From Forficula auricularia (taxonomy: Eukaryota > Arthropoda > Insecta > Dermaptera > Forficulidae), in the NCBI GenBank assembly GCA_024734495.1, contig JALMQS010000277.1, positions 62,001 to 126,000 of the forward strand: a stretch of DNA of 64,000 nt. Reading direction: 5' to 3'. Positions 21,765 through 33,700 of the stretch are shown in pieces. The notes below the pieces were generated by a model that saw only the letters and a list, made by a program, of their open reading frames with translations, searched no databases and was not told where the DNA came from. The position numbers and the translations under genes were made by a program. Each line of letters begins with the position of its first letter. The stretch's first letter is position 1.

Positions 21765-24700
21765 GTAAGTATTAACTAAATAACATCTTAAATTTGACAT
21801 TCCATCACTCATCCTACTCACATCATAAATTATTTATAAGATTTTTTTCTATTATTTTAATAATCTAGAATTAAAATGAAAGTTCTTTGATTATTTAACT
21901 GTTTTTATTTTACATTTGTTTTCGTTAAAGTAAGTTAGAAATGATGGTTAATAACTAATCCCCATAGTGACCGGCAAGGTCAGAGACCCTGTCATCGGCT
22001 GATGGTTTTTTTCCCTTTATTCTTTTTAGATAGTCTTCACTTAAGTCTGAACAACATACATATTGATTTTTGTTTAAATACAATATGGATTTAATCAAAT
22101 TATTAATTTTTTATATTGGTTATTTTACAATAGAAAATCTTCATTTTTTTATTGATATTTTATTCTAAACTTATTATTTATTGATTATTAATATTATTAG
22201 TAATATGTAAATCAATAATATTATATGAATATATCATTCTGAATATTAAAATAATCTTAATGTTAATTTCGTTTTTATAAATAAATAAAAAAGGTAATCC
22301 CCTAAAAGGGGAGGGGTTGCATTAAAGAAGAATTTTAGACAAAATTACAAATTAAAGACTATATATTTCGGGTGACGAGCCCATCTTCAGGAGTTTACAC
22401 TGATAACAGTGAAACTTACCTTACAATTTATAAGAGAAAGAATTTAATTTTTAGGACAGATTCTAAGATTTTAATAGAAATATTATTAAATTGCGATATC
22501 AGAGGGATTCATCCCCCAGGAGTCGAACCTGAGAACTAACATATGAATCCCCTCTGGTATCGCAATTTAATAATATTTCTATTAAAATCTTAGAATCGGT
22601 CCTAAAAATTAAATTCTTTCTCTTTAAAATTGATTTATTAATCTGAACCCGAGCTGATTTTTGAAAAACATTCCAACTATTTTCAAAAAGAAGATGCTCA
22701 AATCTTTACTTACAATTTATATTTTCAAAATTTTTTTTATTAAATATGTTTCACCTCGAATCTACAACGTTCTCCCCCGAGGGGTGAACCGCGATTGGAA
22801 TTAGGTGTACACCGTCTTTGGAATTATTTGAAATTCATTAGATAATCTATTGTCTTCATGGAAATGAAAGTGGAAGTGGAAGTAGGTGTACACGATTTCA
22901 GGTCGCGGTTCACCCCTCCGTTCTTCCTGAACAAAAAGGATTTTAGACGATTCATCATTCTTTTCTTTTTTTTTACTTTTATTTCATAAAATATTACATT
23001 CACTTAGTCATTTTCAATTTTTAAAGTCTTCAAAATTTAAAGAGTTAATTTCATTCGGTTAACATAAAGAAATAGTATTCGATGCCCTTAAGATATAAAA
23101 GCTGAGTTTAGTAAAAAAAATCGATTTTGTGAGATTCACAGCTAGAAATCACAAGAAAATTCAAAAGTCGGCGAGGGGAGGGAATTACGATAAAAAAGTA
23201 CATCCACCCAACAGAGAGAAATCTCCAATACAGATATGAATTATGTTAAAAATAGTATAATTCCTTAAAAAAATCAATTGATTTGTGAATTACACGACTT
23301 TCATTTACAACCTCCCATTGTTTGAAAGCATCCTCCTTTTCAAATTAGTCCCCCTTACAGTGTTTCAATCAAGTTAAGGAAAATACATAATTATACTCAT
23401 CACAGTTCAGAAAAAGTACCCTGTACATTATATTTTATTCACATCTAAATAATTAGAAGAGGTATTTATTACCCTTTGTTGAAGTTATTAACTTGAGCAT
23501 TTTTATAGAATTTTAGCATATAATGCAAATTTTGTAACAATTTTCAACCCCTAGAAATTTCAATGGCGCACTCTACGTCTTAACCCTCCTCTGGGCACCC
23601 CTGAAGAACTTGTGAAACTTGATAAGTACAGCGATTTAAAAAAAAAATTGTAAATATCGATTTTGAGATAAAAATAAAAATCATTTCAAGTAATGGAGTA
23701 TGGTGATTTGGACCAAAAGCTTGGTGCATTGCTATATCACAGCATCACTAAATCACAATCAAATGTGAAACTTAAGCTAGGAATTATCCAGCAACTGTTT
23801 GGCAAGCTTTTGGTCCAAATCACCATACTTCTTTATTTGAAATGATTTTTATTTTTATCTCAATAACAATACTTCCAATTTTTTTTTTTAAATCGCTGTA
23901 TTTATCAAGTTTCACAAGTTCTTCACGGGTGCGCACAGGGGGTTAAGACGTAAACTGCGCCATTGAAATTTCTGGGGGTTGAAAATTGTTGCAAAATCAC
24001 CATTATATGCTAAAAATAAAAACGCTCAAGTTAATAACTTCAACAAAAGATAATAAAAATACCTCTTCAAATTCTTTAGATGTGAATAAAATAGTGTACA
24101 AGGGGAGAGAGGGTACTTTTCATGAACTTTGATGTATATTTTAAATTTTAAAAAGTTTTTAAAATATTTTCTTTACTTTATTTAATATGTTTCACCAAGA
24201 ACCTACACCATTCTCCCTTAACAAAATTTGATGTGTATATGTATTTTCCTTAACTTGATTGAAACACTGTGAGAAGAGACTAATTTGAAAGTGAAAAAAT
24301 CGTAGGGTCATTTCAAACAAAGGGAGGTTGTAAGGGAAAGTCGTGTAGTTCACAGATCAATTGATTTTTTTTTAAGGAATTATACTATTTTTAACATTCT
24401 GTAATGGAGATTTCTCTCTGTTGGGTGCATGTACTTTTTTATAGTAATTTATTCCAATAAATACCCACTTTTTAAAAACGATTTTGATAAAAAATTTGAA
24501 ATACACAACAAGTTTTAAAGTTATAAATACTCTAAAAAAATTATCCCAATCGATTAATTAGCTTAGAAAAAAGATCTCGCTGAGGAAAAATATACGGAAC
24601 ACTTTGTGGCTGTGAAACTTGAGCGTTATAACACAGACTCAACTTGTAATTTTCTGATATTAACTTGATAAATTAAAACAGGAATTGTAGGGAATTGGAC

Positions 24701-27700
24701 AATAAATAAAAAACAGAATTTTTATTAAATGGGCCAGACGTTTCGTCGATTTATTTCGACTTCCTCAGTGGCCCATCTTATCACTCTTTGTCAAAAGACA
24801 TTTCCACTATGCTACGAAAACTGTTTGTTATTTATTGTCCAATTCCCTACTATTCTTGTTTTAATTAATATTTATTATGGATGCGAGTGATGTAACATTA
24901 ACTTGATATTTTCTGAAATAAAATTGGAAAAGGTGAAGTATATAAAATTTTCATTAAATTAAATTCTACATAAATATTTAGTTCTAATAAATCTTTCTTA
25001 AGATTAATTCTTTCTTTATTTGTTTAGTTCTTATCACACTAATAATATAATGATGAATAAACAAATGATTCATATATTTTTGTTATGATTGAATTTTTTC
25101 AGCTATGCGCCTTGGTGTCCTGCCTGTAAATCTCTACAGCCAATTTGGAAGGATTTTGCAAGTGATTCTCAAGATCTTGACATAAAAGTTGGCCAAGTGG
25201 ATGTGACCACATCACCTGGACTCAGCGGCCGTTTTATGGTCACCGCTCTCCCCACCATATTTCAGTACGTTTAATATAATATTTAGAATTGAAATAAAAA
25301 CAAATATAGGTAGATAAAAAATGTTGAAATTAAATTAAAAACAATTCTAGTTTAAATAATCATTTACAAAAATGTAATGTCATTTAATCTAAAATGTATA
25401 TATATATATATTGCAGTAAAAACCCGTTTTTAGTAAGAACGCGTTCTTTCTAGTTAAAACGCGTTTCGCTGAATACCTTTATGGCAACTAGAGTTTACTG
25501 ATGTTGGTTTAGTTTGGTTCAAAGGTCTAGAATCTTGCATTTTTAACCTTCCGCCTCGTTTCGTGTGTTTATTTTCAAATTTTTTTAAACGAAAATGTCA
25601 AAAATTACATCCTCTACAACTTTTCTTCAAATTTTTGACATTTTCGTTTAAAAATTTTTGAAAATAAATACACGAAATGAGGCAGAAGATCAAAAATGAA
25701 GATTCTAGACCTTTGAACCAAACTCATCCAACATCAGTAAACTCTAGTTGCCATAAAGGTATTCAGCGAAACACGTTTTAACTAGTAAGAACGCGTTCTT
25801 CTTACTAAAAACGGGTTTTTACTGCAACATATATATAAACACTAAAAGAATTCGAAAATATAAATTTATTCTAAATATACATTGTGAGGCATAAAGATGG
25901 AATTTCTCATAATCAAGATCTATTTCACACTTTTATGATAATAATAATTTCATAATAGATTTCCTCATCCTTTGTGTTCTGAATGAATCACCTTCTTTGA
26001 CAAGCTCAAAGATTCTTTTGTTAGAGTTGTTTCATAGGCCTTGCTTTCCAGAGATCCTATTTAAAAAATTCTTAATGTCTTGCCTACTAACCGGACATAG
26101 CAGTGACAGATTTTTCCCTAAGGGAATTGCAGAAAAGCAAGGCCTATGAAACAAATCCTTAAGCTGAAACAGCGCATTTATAAGACAGTATGAGATTCCA
26201 TAGAATATCCTACATCGAATAATCATTCTCTTCTAGCTAGAATGGAAAAGTGAACATCTTAGTGGACATCTCGTGAACATTATTTAAAAAAATAAAAAAC
26301 ATCTTAAGGTAGTTGTTTCACGATATGGGTTTTCTTAGGATTTTTTTGAAATTTAGACAGATTAAATACTTCTGCATCGATTGGTGGCAAAAAACTAAAT
26401 TTATGAACAATATAGTTCCGGAGATATTAAATTCCAAAGTAGAGTTTTTCAGACTCTTATACATTGCACTATACGGGATATCGGAGTGTTTATAGTATAT
26501 ACATATTTAATTATAATTAAGAAACTCTTCTTACCATTGTTATAAAAAACTAAACCAACATTAAACAATAACTAATAAATTAGAAAATTTTAATTCATAG
26601 TTACAACACAGTTTCTGAGATAATAATTAATAAAAAAATGAAAAATTTATACTAAAAACAAGCTGCCAACAACGCATTATTAATTTAACCTAAAAAGTGG
26701 GTTAACTTTAGTACTTTTTGTACGTTTTTTCGCTTCAGCCATTGTCGCAACAGCTTTCAATAGCTTATTAAGAACTTTTTGTTTTATAAATCTCCTTTTA
26801 TAATGTACTTTATATTACATTTCTATAATAAAATATATACAAGCTCGGACAGTGTTGCCAGATTTGTCAAACGACGCACGGGATTGGCTAGTAGTGTTAC
26901 ATAAACAGCAAAAAGTTTTGGGCTTATGAATTATGAATCCTTATTGTCTGTTCTATATACTCTAACATTAACTTTTTGCTAGTATTGTCGCGAAACAACT
27001 ACTTTAAAATCCTTCCCTCTCTACATATTATAAGTTTTCAATAAAGATATTGTAATTCTGTCTTTTTTACACATATAATTTTTTCAATAAAGAAAATGAT
27101 GCAAATTTGCTTATCCATTATATACACAGCTAACCGATTAGGTCGACTATGCGGGCAAAATATTCAGACTCGACTTTGCATATTGATTATACACCGTGTA
27201 TATCGTAGATTATGCGGGTAAAATATTCGGCTTGCTCGTGGATAGGAAGAGTTATCTTTTTGTATTTTAAGAAAAATTTAAATGACTTGAAGAATGACTA
27301 GTCTAAATCGGAAAGTATGCAAACCCCGAAGTATAATATTATGTGAAATTTTAATATAGGTAATCATTATCATTAGACCACAGCTGATAAATTACTTTTC
27401 ATAAACATAAATCTATTTTTTTCTGAATATGATAAATTTGTAAAATAAACTCATCATTTTTTATTAAGCTAAAGATAAACAAAGAATCAAGCAGAGGACA
27501 ACCTCTTTGTTACTCTTTATGAATCAACAACTCTGCTACTTTCGGCAAAATAAAAACTTTTCAAATAAACAAAGACTAAACTATCATTTTATTGAGTGGA
27601 TATTGAATTTCACTTATTCAAAAATTACTTCAATCTTATTTTATTTTAGGCGTCTTGTTTTATATATAGGTACTTAATGTACCGTAAAATGAATGATTAC

Positions 27701-30700
27701 CTACCTTTAGGAACAAAAATATAAATAAATATCATTTCAAATAAAAATATTAAAATTAATTGATTAGAAATTGTCAAATTAAATCTTTCCTTTTATAATT
27801 TATAAACTTTTATATTGTTGAATTGTTCAAGATTAATTTAAAATACTAAAGGCTTGGGAAGAATTCATTTTTTTTATCGAGAGACTTTTCTTAAATATCA
27901 TTCTATTAAAGCAACCACCTGTTGAATGTTAGATTAGAGTCCGTTATAAGTAAAAAAAGCAATCTCATCCTCAAGCATCTTCTTTTAGATTCCTAAGAGA
28001 GTTCTTTTCTTAAACTTTAGATTGTTTCTTATTTTTAAAAGTTCTGTAAAAACGAAAAACCCAACCTTATTAATTTCGATACCATGTCGAAATAAAAAAA
28101 TCATTAAAATTTTACTCAAATGTGATTATTTTGAAAAGGGGACAAAAATTCTTTTAATGGAGACAAAAATAAAAAAAATTCATCATCTTCTAAGATATCC
28201 CTTTGAATATCTCATCAAGAAAAATTAGGCTGAATTTTTCTAAAATCTAGTATATTATGATTTTATACCTAATTTCCAAACCATTTTCTGCTTTTTAACG
28301 AAAAATAAGAACTATTTTGATATCTCAAGTATTTTGACAATTATAATTGTATTTACAAAAAAATTTACCGACAAAAGTATCATAACTTTACGAACATCTT
28401 ATGTCAAGCCATCATAGGGTAATTGGTAAAGAGAAGGTCTAATGTACAAAGGTCCATGCTTCAGATACATTTGAAGACATTAATTTCTTTCAAAATAAAA
28501 TTAATTAAATATTTCGGATAAATTGAAAGTAATGGAAGGCAGCCCAGGGGTAGTGAGGAAACAAAAAATTAACACATATCCAAATAAGTTGTAATTTATT
28601 GGATTCCTTCCTCCTTTCCCTTCATACCGACGTTTTGGAGGATACTTTCCTTCTTCTTCAGGGTTTCAAAGGGTCAATGAAGGAAACAAATCAAATGCTT
28701 TCTTCCTCTCTCCACAGCAGTGTTTAAAACTTTTTTCTTCCTTAGCAGAAGCATAGAAAACCAATTTTCCATGCTTCTTCTAAGGAAGAAAAGAAGGAAA
28801 AAAGTTTTAAACACTGCTGTGGAGAGAGGAAGGAAGCATTTTATTTGTTTCCTTCATTGACCCCTTGAAACCCTGAAGAAGGAGGGAAGAATCCTCCGAA
28901 ACGTCGGTTTGAAGGGAAAGGAGGAAGGAATCCAATAAATTACACCTTATTTGGATTTGTGTTAATTGTTTCTTTCCTCACTACCCCTGGGCTGCCTTCC
29001 ATTACTTTCAATTAAAAGTTCTACCAGTCCGTCTCTCTCCAGAGAAAATTTCGTCCAAATAAATTTCAGATAAATTTTTAAATAAACTTTATTAAAAATA
29101 TTTTAAAATCGCAGGGAAGTGGACAAAAAATCAAACAACAGAGCTAGTTATCCAATTTGCCAGACGTTTCGTCACTTTATTGAGACTTTATCAGTGGCTC
29201 ATTCAATATAACTCTTTGTCAAAAATCTCTCTATAAGACAGCCAGTAACGAACATTTTCCATTAAAACACAATTAAAACATTTTAAAATCAATATTAGAT
29301 TGTCTAGTCCTTGGACAATATTGGTAATGGAAAATGTTCGTTACTGGCTGTCTTATAGTTGAGAGATTTTTGACAAAGAGTTATATTGAATGAGCCACTG
29401 ATGAAGTAACGAAACGTCTGGTAAATTGGATAACTAGCTCTGTTGTTTGATTTTTTGTCCACTTCCCTGCAATTTTAAAATATTTTTAATAAAATATGGA
29501 CGCGAATGATGAAATAAATATTTATTTTATTGATAGTATCAGTCTTTGAATAATACTAAGCACCAATTGATGTTCATTCCGTTAAAGCTTCTTAAATTAG
29601 GTTTAAATAAGAAATTCTTCTAATATATTTATTTATTAGCTATAAGTCCCTCGGTATGCAATTGGAATTCCGCTTAGCTGCTTTATTATTATTAAATTAA
29701 ATTCGTAAAACATAAAATAATATTTTCTGAATTTACTATATTTAAAAATAAAATATTTATTATACAGACAAAACTTTTGAGTGGTAAATTTCTCTCTGAA
29801 ATAGTTGGGGATAATCAATTTTACTTGATAATATCAATTTTTAAAAACATATTTTATTGTCAAAGAGAAACAAAGAGGTTGTCCTCTGCTTGATGCAAAT
29901 AAACATACACACATATATATATCGAGATGATATATCTGTATATATATTATTTATTTGTTTGAGACTATAGTTTCGAAGACTTGGTCTTCATCATCAGTCT
30001 TTCTTCAATTATAAATGTTTTTCACGGAGTCAATATCATATGGATATTGAAAACTTGATGATGATGATGAAGACCAAGTCTTCGAAACTATAGTCTCAAA
30101 CAAATAAATAATATATATATACAAATATATCATCTCGATATATATATGTGTGTATGTTTATTTGCATCAAGCAGAGGACAACCTCTTTGTTTCTCTTTGT
30201 GAATCAACAACTCTGCTACTCTCGGCAAAACAAAAACTTTTCAATTAAATCTTTTATTGTCATTGAGAGACTTTTCGACAACGTCCTGAGATCATTAGTC
30301 TCACAGAAAATATTTATATTACTTATATATTTTTATATTAAAATATAATAATTCAATAAACTATTTTAAAATCAAAATTGCAAATCCTTAAAAAATAATT
30401 TGATTTAAATTTTCGTTTTTCATGTGCTTAATGGCGAATTTCGACAATATCGTGGCTCCAGAGATAAGGATTCCTTCATCGCTTTTATTGAAGATAAAAA
30501 ATGGAAATCGATTGAAACAATATCGACTTGGAAAGCTCCTAATTCTATTCAAATGTCGCTTGTTTCATATTTCTTCAAACTTTCCCAAATTTTACGGGTA
30601 AATTTTAATTTTCATACTTTTTTTATAAAAAATATTTTCAATTTTATTTTTTCTAATAAATATTAAATAATAAAATCAATTCCTAATAATTTTATTTGTT

Positions 30701-33700
30701 ATTAACATTATTCATTTTTATTTTATTTTTCAAATAACAGATAAAAATCTATATTTTTTCTAGTTAAATCCGGAAAACTATTTTTAAATATCATCATAAG
30801 TAAATAAGTTATAATTAACAAGTTGTTTTTTGTTCTGACATAATATAGCATTTAAAAACATTTATAAAGAAATAATATAATTTCCAGTTTCCGGCATTAA
30901 TTAATTTATCTCTCCTCTATTTTTACTAGTTTTTCTTACTCGCTTGCTATCTTGTAATTTTTTACAATTGAATTTTATTGACTACAACTCTTAATTGAGT
31001 ATAATTTTGTATGCCTTTTGTTATACTGTGAATACCTACTAAATTTAAAAAAGCCCAAGCCTTAAGAAAATTGGGAAAAAAATTCTTAATTAGCATAGGA
31101 ATAAAAATAAAGTCTAGAAAAATATATAAATAAAACAAGTGCAAAACAGGTATTTAAGGCGTTTAAAAATCAATTTTTTGTAAAATCAATTTTCAAGGCT
31201 TAGGCATTTGTGAACTTTTTCTAGGCGCGCCGACAGAAACTCCCAAACATATCATTCGACTCAAACTCACTAGAATTCAGGGATAAAATTTCAATGCTAG
31301 GCGTAACTCTAGGGTCTGACCTTTCATGGAATGACCATATCTCAACCACTGCTAAAGCTGCAGCGCGCAAGCTTGGTCTCCTATTTAGGCCTAGACGCTG
31401 TTATACTCCCAGTCAACTTCTTATACTGTATAAGGCTCAAATTCGTCCCTGTCTCGAATATGGTTCTCATCTGTGGAGGGGTGCCTCCAAGCATTCTCTT
31501 GCTACACTGGATGCGATTCAGAAGCGAGCAATTAAACTAATAGGAGACCCGGCTCTAACCAACTCACTCGACTCTCTGGCTCACCGAAGAACCGTTTCTG
31601 ACCTTTCCCTGTACTACAGATACTATCACGGTGTCTGTTCAGTCGAGCTGAAATCAATTATCCCCCCTAAAGCCCTTTTTACGAAAAACACGGTTTTCGA
31701 ACGCTGAGCACCCTTTCGCTGTCAAATTGGATAAAAGTCGAACAAACGCTTTCGCCTTCTCTTTTATCCCTATGACCTCCTGAGACTGGAACTCGCTCCC
31801 TGACACCATCTTTCCCGCGACTTATAACTTTCAGCTATTTAAGACCGGTATCCACAGATACTTTCGACTCCCGCCCAGCCCATAAATTTCTTTCTTCTTC
31901 TTTTCACGATGGAGTGGCCTCCCCAGGCCTTTAGCGGTTGCACCTTTTTGATGTAACTCCTTCTCTCATCATTTTCATAAAAAAAAAAAAAAAAAACCCT
32001 CTGCAGTCCGGGGTGGATCCTTGCATTGTAAAAAGAAGAAGAATGTAAAAATCTCTGGGATTGGGTCGGAGTTAAAGGTACCTTGAAAGACTATATGTTG
32101 CCAGAGGCTATATGTCCCCAGGAAGACACGATATTGTATATGAATAAACTTGATGAATGAAAAAATGTATTACAAATTATTTTATTTATTACCATCGGTC
32201 CAGATTCAAACTTTGCATCGTTAAAAGAATAGAAATTTCAGAGATTGGGCCGGAGTTAGGTATCTATGAATGGATAATATGCAAGGGTCTTTCGAGATCC
32301 ATAGGGGCTACATCTTTACTGGTGCACCCCTTCTTGCATTCGATTGCATTAAAAAAAAAAAAAAAAAAAAAAAAATTTGTCCATTGAATTTTAAAATAAA
32401 ATTTTCTGTTTAAAAGTTTAACTTATTGTATTTAGAATTTGATTAGGATTATGTAATTTTTTATCTTTTTTTTATTAGAATAAATGTACATATTTTAAAT
32501 TAAAAGCCTTAATGATTTATCTTTTTGATTTTCAGGCTCTTCATAATAAACTGATGGAGGACTATGGTCTCCCAACCTGGGGATCTTACCTTATTTTTGC
32601 TGTTGCCACAATATTTCTCGGAGCACTGTTAGGATTGGTATGATATTAATATATTATAATTTTTACAAAAAGAGACAATAGAAATAGGAGTTGTTAAATA
32701 ATTGGCTTATTTTCAGTATTATTAAATTATTTATATATAGTAGTTAAAATCCAAAATATTTCGAAGGATTGACAGTACTTGATGATTTTTATGTGGACTG
32801 ACGATGTTAGTACACTGTTGAGCTACTGCTTATTCTGATGAAGTACTGTAAATCCTCCGAAATAGTTGAATTTCAACGACTATAAATAGATTAATAATTC
32901 TAAGTAAATTAATAATTATTCAACAACTCCTTCGCATTTAAATTTTGACATTCAGAATACCAGATAGCCAGATAAATTAATAGAAATAATATCATTCATC
33001 CTTTAAAGGAATGTTTTACAACAATATCTATATAAGTATATTTTATTTATTTATTTTGATATTTCTTAAAATTATAAGAAATATTTCTACATATAATTTT
33101 AATTAGAAGTCTAACTGTAAGTTCTAAGTATTATATGTATAAATATGTGTGTAAATATTTACAATATATTATTTGGTATATCTATGTCATGGCAAAATAT
33201 CGTATAGGGCCATCTTTGTTTGACGACGATGTTTTATGTGCATTGGATAAAAACATCTTGTGTCTTTCTTTTGAAGAGATTGATGCAGAATTCAAAGTTA
33301 ACAACTCGGCATATTTTCGTCATTTAAAGGTGCTCGGATACAACTCAAAATTCGATACCTGTGTTCCTCATAATTTGACTAAAAAGATCGATTTGGATTG
33401 CATCTCTGCAAGCTTTTGTACTTAAATATAGATTTGTTCTTGAATCCTTTGGTTCTGGGGAATGAAACATGTGTATTCTTCAACAAACTCGAAGGACATG
33501 AGTGAGTGAGTGAGTTCCCAGAACTAGTGGCGAATGCTTGCTTGTAACCAACGAAGATGATACACTCTGTTTGATAAGATTGCAGGGGCATAATTTATTT
33601 TGAGCTGCTTCCCGCAGACCAAATCATTAATACGCAAAATTATTGTTAACATTTGACAAAGTCACGCATCAATAATTTTAACCAATTGAAAGGGTGTCAT

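Larger units (their letters stand above)
28527..29018. mobile_element. Palindromic hammerhead element, full-length copy (TMX1 intron 2)
   Basis: The ends 'gaaagtaatggaaggcagcc' (28526) and complement (28991-29010) bracket about 490 bases that fold back almost entirely. The motif in the left arm (28625-28666) is mutated and the one in the right arm (28868-28910) is intact. It is inserted in the sense orientation of TMX1 for the intact ribozyme. Confidence 0.75.

Noticed and set aside
22366..22398. Intact hammerhead on the minus strand
   Set aside because: Core boxes and a 3-bp helix II exist, but the sequence after GUC does not pair with the ACUC before the core, so helix I is absent.
30148..30348. 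Small ORF before TMX1 exon 3
   Set aside because: It lies in the right arm of a hammerhead palindrome and has no protein features.
32739..32887. Active hammerhead with CUGAUGA and GAAA
   Set aside because: The sequence between the boxes does not form a helix II and no helix I pairs were found.
33135..33425. A small novel gene in TMX1 intron 4
   Set aside because: The frame contains the mariner DNA-binding region and is followed by stops and frameshifted mariner sequence.
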